Below are positions 17,043 through 24,483 of a stretch of 39,594 nt of DNA, piece after piece. The translations under genes and the position numbers were made by a program. The stretch is from NCBI GenBank assembly GCA_964648005.1, contig CAZYKR010000005.1, forward strand, positions 1 through 39,594, written 5' to 3'. The DNA is from JAGQTE01 sp964648005 (GTDB lineage Bacteria; Actinomycetota; Acidimicrobiia; Acidimicrobiales; Acidimicrobilacustridaceae). The notes under the pieces are model-generated. The model was given only the letters and a program-made list of their open reading frames with translations. It made no database searches and was not told the origin of the DNA. Position 1 is the stretch's first letter, and every line of letters begins with the position of its first letter.

Positions 17043-17395
17043 TCAGGTCGTGCTGATCGCCTGGAGCACATCGACCCTGGCCGCCTTGCGAGCCGGCAGG
17101 ACGGCCGTGGCCACCCCAGCGAAGCGGACAGCGCCACGATCACCACCAGATGGGTGACCGGCACCGCCAGGACGGTGAGGCCTTGCTCCCCCATCGCCCG
17201 GACGAGCGCCCAGGCGAAGCCCACGCCGATGGCCAGCCCCAGGGCCGTGCCCAGCAGCGCGATGATCACCGACTCGAGGTGGACCGAGGAGCGGACCTGA
17301 CGGCGAGCCATACCCACCGCCCGCAGCGGCCCCAGTTCCCGTGAGCGCTCGCGCACCGAGAGGCCGAGGGGGTTGGCGAGCGCCGTATCGAACCA
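17043..17395 (-). pseudogene. C-terminal remnant of an FtsX/MacB-type ABC permease, frameshifted
   Basis: Reading minus strand from about 17395: ANPLGLSVRERSRELGPLRA, VGMARRQVRSSV and a hydrophobic stretch VIIALLGTALGLAIGVGFAW are the last cytoplasmic loop and final helices of FtsX-like permeases. At about 17121-17130 the frame shifts by one, and the family C-terminus continues as VATAVLPARKAARVDVLQAI. The roughly 300+ upstream residues and the ATPase partner are missing. The left neighbour begins exactly where the homology stops, so a deletion junction near 17395 is likely. Confidence 0.85.
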
Positions 17396-17447
17396 TCGAC
17401 GTCGTCGCGAGCGCTACTCGTTTCCTCGAGTCGCCGACACGCGGCGT

Positions 17448-17459
17448 TACGCTGCGCCG
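17448..17459 (+). promoter_or_regulatory. -10 element and leaderless start of the serine-hydrolase-like gene
   Basis: TACGCT (17448-17453) followed by 6 nt and then GTG 17460; no Shine-Dalgarno. The same spacing occurs before several other genes in the window. Confidence 0.5.
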
Positions 17460-18662
17460 GTGAAGTCCGCGGCGGTTGCCCTTGGTGTTTCGTTGCTGGC
17501 GCTCGGTACGGCGTCGTGTTCCGGAGAGAGCACGTCCAGCCCGCCGGGCTCCACTGCGGCGCCGGCGGGCTCCGGCACGACCGTCGCCGTCGACGTCACG
17601 CCGGCGACCGGGGTCGTCACCGGCGACGACCCGCGTGCGCAAGCGATCGTCGACCTCGTCGAGCAGGCGATGCCCGAGCTCCAGCTGCAGACGGTCGTCT
17701 TCGGCGTGTGGGTCGGCGACGAGCAGATCGCTCGAGGTGCCATCGATGCCCCGTCGGGGCAGCCGGCGACCTCGACCGACGCCATCGTGCGGGTCGGCCA
17801 GCCGATGGAAGCGATGCTCGGGACCATCCTCCTGCAGCTCGGATCGGAAGGCGTGATCGACCTGGACGAGCCGGTCGCCCAATATCTGCCGAACCTGGTG
17901 AACGCCGACCGCATCACGCCCCGCATGCTCGCCAACACCACCGGGGGCACGCCTGACTACGTCCCGAACGCCGCCTTCGAGGCCCGCGTCAACGCCAACC
18001 CGTTCGCCGGGTACACGTTCGACGAGCTGCTCGGGTACGCCCAGCAGACCCCACCGCTGTTCGAGCCGGGATCGAGCTGGGCCTACTCGCACACCGAGAT
18101 GGCCGCCCTGGTGGAGGTGCTCGAGGCGGCGTCGGGTCAGTCCTTCGACGATCTCATGGCGACCCGCATCTTCGAACCGTTGGGCATGACCGCGAGCTCG
18201 GCCCACCAGAACAACGCCATCGCCGAGCCGGCGATGCACGCCTTCACCAACTCGCGTGGCGTCTACGAGGACTCGACATTCTGGGATCCGACGTGGGGGC
18301 TCAACGGCGGAATGAACGCCTCCGTTGCCGACCTCGGCCGGTGGCTGCGGGCGCTGAACACCGGCGAGCTGCTGAGCGACGCCGACGCCGAGGAGTCGCT
18401 GGCCCCGGTGACGGCGGGTCTGGCGAAGATGACCGACGAGCGGTACTTCGCCTACGGCTCGCTGGTGACGGGCAACTGGATCGTCGGCAACCCCAGCCTC
18501 AACGGCTACATGGGCTTCACCGCCCAGCAGCGCGACCCGTCCGTGACGATCGTCGTGTGGTCCACGGCTGCCATCGGGAGCCCGGAGGACTCGAACGCCT
18601 CGCAGACCATCAGCGAGCGCATCGCCGCCGTCGTGAGCGACGACCCCTTCTCCCTCTCGTGA
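17460..18662 (+). CDS. Class C beta-lactamase-fold lipoprotein lacking the catalytic Ser/Lys
   Basis: 400 aa. The N-terminus KSAAVALGVSLLALGTASC is a lipoprotein signal with Cys20 as probable acylation site, followed by a Ser/Pro/Gly linker. The body follows the serine hydrolase (beta-lactamase/DD-peptidase) pattern: IVRVGQPMEAMLGTILLQLG aligns with the usual R-x-G-S-x-x-K block, but SxxK is replaced by Q114-P-M-E117. ITPRMLANTTGGTPDY, FEPGSSWAYSHTEMAAL (YxN read as Y209-S-H211), FEPLGMTASS and WGLNGGMNASVADLGRWLRA are otherwise well kept. It is therefore intact but probably not a hydrolase; a binding or regulatory role outside the membrane is inferred. Confidence 0.85.
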   Translation: MKSAAVALGVSLLALGTASCSGESTSSPPGSTAAPAGSGTTVAVDVTPATGVVTGDDPRAQAIVDLVEQAMPELQLQTVVFGVWVGDEQIARGAIDAPSGQPATSTDAIVRVGQPMEAMLGTILLQLGSEGVIDLDEPVAQYLPNLVNADRITPRMLANTTGGTPDYVPNAAFEARVNANPFAGYTFDELLGYAQQTPPLFEPGSSWAYSHTEMAALVEVLEAASGQSFDDLMATRIFEPLGMTASSAHQNNAIAEPAMHAFTNSRGVYEDSTFWDPTWGLNGGMNASVADLGRWLRALNTGELLSDADAEESLAPVTAGLAKMTDERYFAYGSLVTGNWIVGNPSLNGYMGFTAQQRDPSVTIVVWSTAAIGSPEDSNASQTISERIAAVVSDDPFSLS

Positions 18663-18766
18663 CGCCGACGACTCCCGGCTGACCGGAAGGCCGCACCCGG
18701 CTGCCCCGCCGTGCCGAAGCGGCGAAGGCATCGCCACCGCTGACCTCTATGACTCGGTGCACGGCG

Positions 18767-18842
18767 TCCCGGCGAATCGAGTGTGCAGATTCGGTGCGAT
18801 GGTGACGCAATCTGCACACTCGTTCGGCCGAACCGTCGTTCA
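18767..18842. repeat. Dispersed hairpin repeat, copy R6
   Basis: GAGTGTGCAGAT (18779-18790), 19-nt loop, ATCTGCACACTC (18810-18821): a perfect 12-bp stem. It sits in the 195-nt gap between the serine-hydrolase-like gene and the converging DUF4386-like fragment. Confidence 0.9.
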
Positions 18843-18857
18843 GACGGCGCACCAACA

Positions 18858-19226
18858 TCATCGGGCCACCTCGTGCACCAGGTCGTCGGCGGGATTGCGC
18901 ATCAGCACGATGCCGGTCCAGATAAACCAGGCGATCGAGCCGAGCCCGAAGACCATGCCGACGTCGGGCAGGCCGGGAACGAGGGTGACGAGGCCGGCGG
19001 TGGCGCTGACCAGTGCGAGGACGTTGAGGCCGGTCGGGAGCCGGTGGGTGCCCCAGGCGGCCAGGCTGACGACGAGGATCCACATGCCGCCGAGCAGCTC
19101 GTTGCCGCCGCCGAGGCCGTTGGTGACCGTGTCCATGCTCGACCACAGACCCTCGGCAACCGCGGGATCGGTCGTGTCGAGATCGGCAACGGCGGTGATG
19201 CCGTAGTTGGAAGTCGTGCCTTCCAC
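18858..19226 (-). pseudogene. C-terminal fragment of a DUF4386-like membrane protein
   Basis: 122 codons. Segments GGGNELLGGMWILVVSLAAW, RLPTGLNVLALVSATAGLVT and GMVFGLGSIAWFIWTGIVL match the last three helices of DUF4386-type proteins, which are normally about 200-240 aa. The first part is absent: the frame begins GTGGAAGGC just 12 nt after the neighbouring gene's stop, with no signal or first helices. Probably a truncated remnant, although a small three-helix protein cannot be excluded. Confidence 0.6.
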
Positions 19227-19238
19227 GCACGGAACGAC

Positions 19239-19792
19239 TCAGCGAACCGCCTGGAGGTGGGCGTTCACGAGGGCCAGGTCGAATGCGTTCGGGTCGAACG
19301 GGCCGCGCCAACCGCTGAGGTGTTCGTGTTCCTCGTGGGTGGGATCGGCGAGCACCGCCAGGTAGTGCTCGTAGCCCCACGAACCGCCGACGTCCTCGGG
19401 CGGACACGCGTTGGCACCATCAAGGCAGACGGCGAACTTCAAGCCCTTCGACATCCGCCACACGCGGTGGACGGTGATCTCGTGTTCCCAGGAGTCGCCG
19501 AAGTCGTACTCGTAGGTGAACCGCTCGTTGCGTCCGATGGCCGTCACGACGGTGAAGTCCTTCTCCTGGAGCTCGTCATCGGGGAGCCGTCGAACTGCAT
19601 CCCGTAGCACTCGGCGCCGATCTCAAAGGAGTGGAGGTGGTAGTCCTCCCGCCCCATCGCCGCCTGGAACATGCGATGCAGCTTGTCGAGTCGAACGCTC
19701 CCCAGCACGAGCAACCGGCGCCACACCCGGGGTTCGACCTCGCGCAGCTCGATCGTGCAATCGACAACGGGCTGGCCGGGAGGTGTCGGCAT
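19239..19792 (-). pseudogene. pRiA4b ORF-3-like (IS1096 passenger TnpR-like) protein, frameshifted
   Basis: Starts at ATG 19792 with TAGCCT 6 nt upstream (leaderless type). First frame: IELREVEPRVWRRLLVLGSV, RLDKLHRMFQAAMG, YHLHSFEIG. Near 19581-19595, at a run of four G (plus strand), the family sequence continues in another frame: LPDDELQEKDF, RFTYEYDFGDSWEHEI, GGANACPPEDVGG-type block and LAVLADPTHEEHEHL. Joined, the two parts give a normal-length pRiA4b ORF-3 domain, a family found both on plasmids and in IS1096-like elements. A one-base indel or an assembly error is the cause. Confidence 0.8.
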
Positions 19793-19876
19793 GAACGGAG
19801 GCTACGAGGTCTCGTGCGCGGTCGCGAGCGTCCAATCCCGAGGCCATGGGCTCGCGATGGGTCATAGCCTGGCCCG

Positions 19877-20053
19877 GTGTTGATCGCCGCTGGACCCGCT
19901 CGGACGTTGGGAACTGACGCTCCCCGCCTGGTGTTCGGCGAAGAGGCCGAACCGACAGGTTCGTGGGCGGGTCGTCGGCTGCTGCAGCTCGACGGTTCCC
20001 CCGCCTTCGAGCTGAGCTACTGGTGTGGCACGTGCCAGTTCCTCTTCCGGAGG
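19877..20053 (+). pseudogene. 5' fragment of the CxxC/DGHHK gene (paralogue of 30409-31227)
   Basis: The first 59 codons are nearly identical to the gene at 30409 (MLIAAGPARTLGTDAPRLVF, RRLLQLDGSPAFELSYWCGT, CQFLFRR). The duplication includes the promoter: TAGCCT at 19865-19870, 6 nt, then GTGTTGATC. Homology stops after FLFRR at 20053, where the sequence becomes the 3' end of a helicase gene. The remaining 213 residues are missing. Confidence 0.9.
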
Positions 20054-20189
20054 ACGATCGCGCCTTCTGGTTCCTCGGCCCTGCCCGCTACGTCAGCCAC
20101 ACCGGCGAGAAGCCATGGTCATCACGTGGGAACTCGACGTCCCCCTCCCGGGCGACCTCTACGCCGCCTTCGCTGCCGCCGTCGCATAG
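20049..20189 (+). pseudogene. 3' end of a DUF3427-type helicase gene, frameshifted
   Basis: PEDDRAFWFLGPARYVSHTG, EKP, then a one-base loss, then MVITWELDVPLPGDLYAAFA and AAVA plus TAG. This matches the last 40 residues of the intact helicase at 27161-30268 (GRARYIEHRSERPMQITWEL, HDPLPGDVFSTFRAAVA). It follows directly on the CxxC/DGHHK 5' fragment, in a different frame from it. The order of the two genes is the reverse of the intact locus. Confidence 0.85.
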
Positions 20190-20299
20190 CCCCGCCGAGT
20201 TCATGTCGGAGAGCCTTCCTCCCGCGGGCGTCGAGCCCCGTCCTGCGGATCGGCATCGACGGCGACGTCCACCTCGCTCGGCAGCGTGATCGGCGTGCG

Positions 20300-20658
20300 G
20301 ATCGACTCGTGACTTGCCCAACTCCTCGAGGTCATCCGGGTGGATGTTCCTCAGCAAGTCCGTGCCGAGCGGCATGAGGTCGCCGTAGGCTTCCCGCAGG
20401 CCACGGGACGTCCAGGTAACCGTGCCCTCCTCCGTCGTCGGCAGCGCGCTTGAGCAACGCATCGAAGGCATCGCGGGATGCCTCGTCGCGCAGGCCCGAG
20501 CGATAGCCCGCTCGCAGCTGCTCGGTGCCGACACCGAGCAGTGCGCTCGCCGGCACGTTGGCGAACACGACCGGACCGTCGTGGACCAGCAGAATAACGT
20601 GCGGGATCGACGCGACCAGGTGGTCGATCCCGGAGGCAATGGGCTCCGCCCCACTCAC
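20300..20658 (-). pseudogene. PAS-domain gene fragment, frameshifted and truncated
   Basis: From GTG 20658: GIDHLVASIPHVILLVHDGP, VVFANVPASALLGVGTEQLR are the first strands of a PAS domain. At about 20431-20440 the frame shifts and continues WTSRGLREAYGDLMPLG, then LRNIHPDDLEEL, the HPDDL turn also seen in the PAS of the gene at 36087. Homology fades at about 20300. The output domain is missing. The 110 nt between this and the helicase relic hold nothing recognisable except TGTCGGAG, discussed under findings. Confidence 0.6.
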
Positions 20659-20833
20659 TCGTCGACCGTCCCACCCCCTCGTCGAGGCGGATCGACGATG
20701 GCGAGGTGCTCGCGATCCGACTCACCTGGATCCGCAGCCCGGACCTCCATCGGTTCCGGCGGCTGAACGACGCGGAACCCCGTGAGGCGGCGGACGGCGA
20801 TAGCCTGCGGGCTGGTTGAACCGGGAGGACGTG

Positions 20834-20941
20834 GTGCACACGAACGTGCGGCATGACCGATCCCCTATCGTGCCGAGGTTCCCGACAGCTCCGTCGACGG
20901 GCGATGACGAACACCGTCACCGCAGGGACCGACAGCGGTGA
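20834..20941 (+). CDS. Possible 35-aa leader ORF overlapping the TetR gene
   Basis: GTG 20834 follows GGGAGG, and TAGCCT at 20801-20806 could be its -10. The frame runs MHTNVRHDRSPIVPRF to a TGA that overlaps the GTG of the TetR gene (GTGA). Translational coupling is possible. The peptide is rich in Arg/His and resembles nothing known, so it could also be noise. Confidence 0.3.
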   Translation: MHTNVRHDRSPIVPRFPTAPSTGDDEHRHRRDRQR

Positions 20942-21651
20942 GCGATGGGGTCGGGAGCTCTGGTGCGCCCGCGTCAACCGGCATCGGGCGCGGCCGGGTC
21001 GGCAAGAGCCGCACGACGCACGCTTCGCGCCCCGAAATCACCCTGGCCGCGTTGCGGTTGGTCGACGAGGTCGGCGTGGGGGGCTTGACGATGCGCCGCC
21101 TGGGAGCCGAAGTCGGCGTAACCGCCCGTGCCCTGTACACCCACTTCGACAGCCGGGCCGAGGTCATCGACAGCGTCGTCGATCACCTCTGGGACGAGGC
21201 AATCGCCCGGATCTTTGCCCGACCACCGACCGACGACGAGTGGATCATCGCCGGACTGCTCTGCATCCGCGACGTGTTCCTCGAGCATCCTCAGGTCGCG
21301 ATGTACGCCGCAGCTGCCCCCAAGCTCGATGATCGGCTGCGGGACAGCATCGACGCGTTCACCGCGATCATGGAGATGAGCGCGTTCGACGACCGCTTCC
21401 GCGCATTCCACCTGCTCATGCAGTTCACGATGGGCTCGATCGTCGTCGGCGCCGCCCGCCGGATCGCGAACGACGAGCTGGGGCGAGACGAAGAGGAGCT
21501 CCAGCGGTGGATGGCGGAAAACATCGGCGATCTGCGTGAACCGGACGAGCCTCGAGCCCGCATCGCGAAGGCGCTCATGCCCGAGACCCACGACGCTCTC
21601 TTCGAGGACGAGCTTCGAGCGCTCGCGGCCTCGCTCCGCTCGCCAGGCTGA
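20938..21651 (+). CDS. TetR-family transcriptional regulator
   Basis: 237 aa. Residues about 30-78 form the TetR DNA-binding domain (RPEITLAALRLVDEVGVGGL, TMRRLGAEVGVTARALYTHF) with the usual helix-turn-helix. The C-terminal ligand/dimerisation half starts at about 85 (DHLWDEAIARIFARPPTDDE, VFLEHPQVAMY, FHLLMQFTMGSIVVGAARR) and resembles TetR_C-type domains. An N-terminal extension of about 25 residues is polar. The start GTG overlaps the small upstream frame. The target is unclear because both neighbours are decayed or on the other strand. Confidence 0.9.
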   Translation: MSDGVGSSGAPASTGIGRGRVGKSRTTHASRPEITLAALRLVDEVGVGGLTMRRLGAEVGVTARALYTHFDSRAEVIDSVVDHLWDEAIARIFARPPTDDEWIIAGLLCIRDVFLEHPQVAMYAAAAPKLDDRLRDSIDAFTAIMEMSAFDDRFRAFHLLMQFTMGSIVVGAARRIANDELGRDEEELQRWMAENIGDLREPDEPRARIAKALMPETHDALFEDELRALAASLRSPG

Positions 21652-21711
21652 TGCTCGGTCGGCTCCGACCGTCGCGTGGTCGTAAGTCGCCCTCCGGATC
21701 CGACAGTCGGA

Positions 21712-22929
21712 TCAACCCGTGAAGCGCGGCTCGGTGGTGACGGCAGCAGCGCTGGCGGGGCCGGCCGCAGGCATCGGAGCGCTTGTGGTGGTCGTCGATC
21801 CATACGGTGGTGCTCCCGCCCCTGGCGGGACCGGGGTGCGCAACACCCACCCGTACAGCACGAACTGGTAGCTCCATGGACCGGTCCAGCCGTCGACGAT
21901 TCGCTTGACGTCGAAGTACAGAGGTCCACCCTGCGAACCGGCAGCGTGATCGGACCACGTTCCGCTGTGGACGTCGGCGCCCCAGGGCACCAGGATCCGG
22001 TAGGCATCGAACCGGGACGACGCCTCATCAGGCACACCGCCGTCGACCTCGGCGCCGGCGACGAAGATCTCGACGGGGGCGAACCCCACCGCCTCGTCGT
22101 AGGGGGCGGCCCTGAGGGTCCCTGCCCCGCTGTCGAACGGGAAACGGGTGGGCGGATTGCCCCGGACGAAGAGCCCGTCGCAGAGGAGGGGTGACTCCAA
22201 CCACTTCGCTGTGCAACCGCCTTCAAGGTAGGGAAGGCGGATCGTCGAGACGAAGATCAGGCTGAAGGTGACCCATTCCTGGCCGTTGGGGGTGGGCGTG
22301 GGCGGTGGAGGTGGATCGGCGAGGACGTAGCCGGCGAGGGTGATGGTGGCGGTGCACTCGGTGGTGGGGTCGGTGCAGGTGCTCGTGATGGCGAGTTGGA
22401 GGGGCCCGCCGGGTTGGCCGGGGGCGCTGCCGTCATCGAGGGTGGTCATGCCGGTGGTCCAGGCGGCGAGGCCACTCGTGACCGTGAGGCTGGTCGGGTC
22501 GGTGGTGTCGTAGGTGCCGTAGAGCTCGCCGCCGATGGTCGTGATGGACAGGTCGGCGGTGTCGGTGCCGTCGGCCCGGGTCCACGAGGCAGAACCGGTG
22601 GGCAGATCGGTGGTTGAGATGAACGGCTCGGTGCCGTCGGGGTCGGTGAAGGTGCCGTTGCACTCGTGGGTGCCGACCGACCCGAAGGCGGCTTCACAGC
22701 CACCGGGGTCGACACCTTCGGCGGGGCTCGCCGCGAAGCTGAGCGAGAACGGCACCAGCTCCGCGTCGGCCGCAACGGCCGAGGCAGACGCCGTCTCCAC
22801 CGGCGGTGCGACCACGGCAACGGTGGCGGCCAAGGCGACCACCGCACACACGGCGCGACCGAGGCCTGAGCGACCCGTAGCTCGCGATGCGAGGAGCGGC
22901 CTGCGGTCACCCGGCAAAGCGTGGTCCAA
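21712..22929 (-). CDS. Secreted protein ending PRFTG (paralogue 1)
   Basis: 405 aa. A Sec signal peptide (VCAVVALAATVAVVAPPV, then ETASASA) is followed by a mature domain of about 165 residues nearly identical to that of the gene at 22907 (PFSLSFAASPAEGVDPGGCE, TIGGELYGTYDTTDPTSLTV, TCTDPTTECTATITLAGYV). Then comes a Pro-rich linker and a diverged second beta-type domain (EWVTFSLIFVST, PTRFPFDSGAGTL, ILVPWGADVHSGTW, QFVLYGWVLR). Paired cysteines suggest disulfides. The C-terminus is Thr/Ala/Pro-rich and stops at TTEPRFTG. Its ATG lies 23 nt inside the end of the upstream paralogue, so the two are co-translated. No known family is recognised. Confidence 0.85.
   Translation of the reverse strand: MDHALPGDRRPLLASRATGRSGLGRAVCAVVALAATVAVVAPPVETASASAVAADAELVPFSLSFAASPAEGVDPGGCEAAFGSVGTHECNGTFTDPDGTEPFISTTDLPTGSASWTRADGTDTADLSITTIGGELYGTYDTTDPTSLTVTSGLAAWTTGMTTLDDGSAPGQPGGPLQLAITSTCTDPTTECTATITLAGYVLADPPPPPTPTPNGQEWVTFSLIFVSTIRLPYLEGGCTAKWLESPLLCDGLFVRGNPPTRFPFDSGAGTLRAAPYDEAVGFAPVEIFVAGAEVDGGVPDEASSRFDAYRILVPWGADVHSGTWSDHAAGSQGGPLYFDVKRIVDGWTGPWSYQFVLYGWVLRTPVPPGAGAPPYGSTTTTSAPMPAAGPASAAAVTTEPRFTG
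22324..22795. repeat. 472-bp near-identical block, copy A
   Basis: Matches 23495-23966 (offset 1171 bp) with only about three differences seen by eye, all near the left end. It encodes the first mature domain of the secreted paralogue. Flanking sequence is far more diverged. Confidence 0.9.
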
Positions 22930-24094
22930 TCGGGGTAGCCGCCGTCGCGGACGTCGGGGTGGACACTGCGGGGCTGTCGGGCGGATCGGGCAGGTCGGGC
23001 CCGACCTCGAAGGTCGGAGACCGCAGCACCCAACCGCTGACGTGGAACGTGTACTTCTGGTAGGGGTCGAGCGGTACAGACGGGTGCCACGTCACGTCGA
23101 GGTACAGGGGGCCGCCCTGCAACCCGGCGGCGATCGCTGCACTGTTCCCGCTGTGCACTCCGGTCCCCCAGGGCACCAGGATCTCGTGCGCTTCGAGACG
23201 CGATGAGGTGGCATCGGGTATTCGGCCGGAGAGCTGGGCGCCGCTCACGAAGAAGTTGACGCGCCCGTAGCCGAGCTTCGGGATGGGGGGTATCGCGATA
23301 ACCGTGCCCGGCCCGCTGTCGAACGGATAGCGAGTGGGCGTGGAGCCGGCGTGACCCTGGTAGGTGCCGACGCACTCGAGGTTCACTTGCAGGTAGGTGC
23401 CATCGCATCCGCTGGAGAAGCCGGACGTCGCATCGAGGTACAGGTCGAAGGTGACCCACTCGGCGTTCGGGGAGGACGTGGGTGGGTCGGCGTGGACGTA
23501 GCCGGTGAGGGTGATGGTGGCGGTGCACTCGGTGGTGGGATTGGTGCAGGTGCTCGTGATGGCGAGTTGGAGGGGCCCGCCGGGTTGGCCGGGGGCGCTG
23601 CCGTCATCGAGGGTGGTCATGCCGGTGGTCCAGGCGGCGAGGCCACTCGTGACCGTGAGGCTGGTCGGGTCGGTGGTGTCGTAGGTGCCGTAGAGCTCGC
23701 CGCCGATGGTCGTGATGGACAGGTCGGCGGTGTCGGTGCCGTCGGCCCGGGTCCACGAGGCAGAACCGGTGGGCAGATCGGTGGTTGAGATGAACGGCTC
23801 GGTGCCGTCGGGGTCGGTGAAGGTGCCGTTGCACTCGTGGGTGCCGACCGACCCGAAGGCGGCTTCACAGCCACCGGGGTCGACACCTTCGGCGGGGCTC
23901 GCCGCGAAGCTGAGCGAGAACGGCACCAGCTCCGCGTCGGCCGCAACGGCCGAGGCAGACGCCGTCGCCACCGACGGTACGAGGGCCGACCCGGCGAGGA
24001 GAAGCGCTATCGCAGCGATCACACCGCCCGTCCGAGATCCGACGCGGGAGCGCCCTTCGTTGCGTGGTTCGCCGAACTCGTGCTGCAAGGCCAA
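22907..24094 (-). CDS. Secreted protein ending PRFAG (paralogue 2)
   Basis: 395 aa. The start at TTG 24094 is the best fit: GGGAGG lies 12 nt upstream and a consensus-like promoter further up. Signal peptide: VGSRTGGVIAAIALLLAGSA, then a TASASA cleavage region. First domain as in paralogue 1; the second domain is homologous but diverged (EWVTFDLYLDATS, PTRYPFDSGPGTV, ILVPWGTGVHSGNS, YTFHVSGWVLRS). The end is Pro/Ser/Thr/Ala-rich and stops at TPIGPRFAG. First gene of a two-gene operon. Function unknown; surface location inferred. Confidence 0.85.
   Translation of the reverse strand: MALQHEFGEPRNEGRSRVGSRTGGVIAAIALLLAGSALVPSVATASASAVAADAELVPFSLSFAASPAEGVDPGGCEAAFGSVGTHECNGTFTDPDGTEPFISTTDLPTGSASWTRADGTDTADLSITTIGGELYGTYDTTDPTSLTVTSGLAAWTTGMTTLDDGSAPGQPGGPLQLAITSTCTNPTTECTATITLTGYVHADPPTSSPNAEWVTFDLYLDATSGFSSGCDGTYLQVNLECVGTYQGHAGSTPTRYPFDSGPGTVIAIPPIPKLGYGRVNFFVSGAQLSGRIPDATSSRLEAHEILVPWGTGVHSGNSAAIAAGLQGGPLYLDVTWHPSVPLDPYQKYTFHVSGWVLRSPTFEVGPDLPDPPDSPAVSTPTSATAATPIGPRFAG
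23495..23966. repeat. 472-bp near-identical block, copy B
   Basis: Partner of 22324-22795. The near-identity ends abruptly inside the signal-peptide coding region at one side and at the interdomain linker at the other. Confidence 0.9.
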
Positions 24095-24106
24095 CCCCCG
24101 CCGTCG

Positions 24107-24158
24107 CCTCCCAGCTTGGGAGGTGCTTTCACTATACGGTGTTACCTGAAGGTCGCAA
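24107..24158 (-). promoter_or_regulatory. Promoter and 5'-leader hairpin of the secreted-paralogue operon
   Basis: Minus strand: TTGCGA (24158-24153), 16-nt spacer, TATAGT (24136-24131). The transcript would begin near 24124 and carry CCTCCCA-AGC-TGGGAGG (24123-24107), a perfect 7-bp hairpin whose 3' arm contains the GGGAGG Shine-Dalgarno of the TTG start at 24094. Confidence 0.6.
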
Positions 24159-24188
24159 CAGGGTCGGCCGGCCCATCTTGGGACCTAC

Positions 24189-24440
24189 TGAAGCGCCCCA
24201 GGCTGGTGGAGGGTCCGACCCTTGAGAGGACGGGGCGATGCCAAGACGTGGGAAGTACCCGAACGAGCTGCGCGAGCGGGCGATGCGCATGGTGCTCGAG
24301 CACCCGCACGAGTACGGCTCGCTGTAGGAGGCGATCTGCTCGGTAGCGAGAAGCTCGGCCCCGAGACAGTTCGGGGCTGGGTCCGCCAACACTGCGCTAC
24401 GACCCCTCTGGCAACTGACCGTGAAGACATCGTCTCGCGG
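24189..24440 (+). mobile_element. IS3-family insertion sequence relic (orfA fragment)
   Basis: TGAAGCGCCCC at 24189 resembles an IS3-type left terminal repeat. ATG 24238 opens MPRRGKYPNELRERAMRMVL and EHPHEYGSL, then an in-frame TAG at 24325. After it the family sequence resumes in parts in another frame (KLGPETVRGWVRQ), ending around TDREDIV. orfA is thus broken by a stop and a frameshift, and orfB with its DDE catalytic domain is absent. An inactive remnant next to the left edge of the proposed island. Confidence 0.8.
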
Positions 24441-24451
24441 GGTAACCGTGC

Positions 24452-24472
24452 GTGTCGGAGGGGGACTTGAAC
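24452..24472 (+). other. Left attachment-site-like copy of the tRNA-Leu 3' end
   Basis: GTGTCGGAGGGGGACTTGAAC matches the plus-strand reading of the tRNA-Leu(GAG) 3' end at 33929-33950 except for one missing G, and in the same orientation. A direct repeat of a tRNA 3' end at the far side of a tRNA-linked island is the usual trace of site-specific integration. Confidence 0.65.
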
Positions 24473-24483
24473 GCCGGATTCAG

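Noticed and set aside
24452..24472. A second tRNA gene
   Set aside because: Only the T-arm and acceptor 3' half are present; no D-arm or anticodon arm lies on either side.
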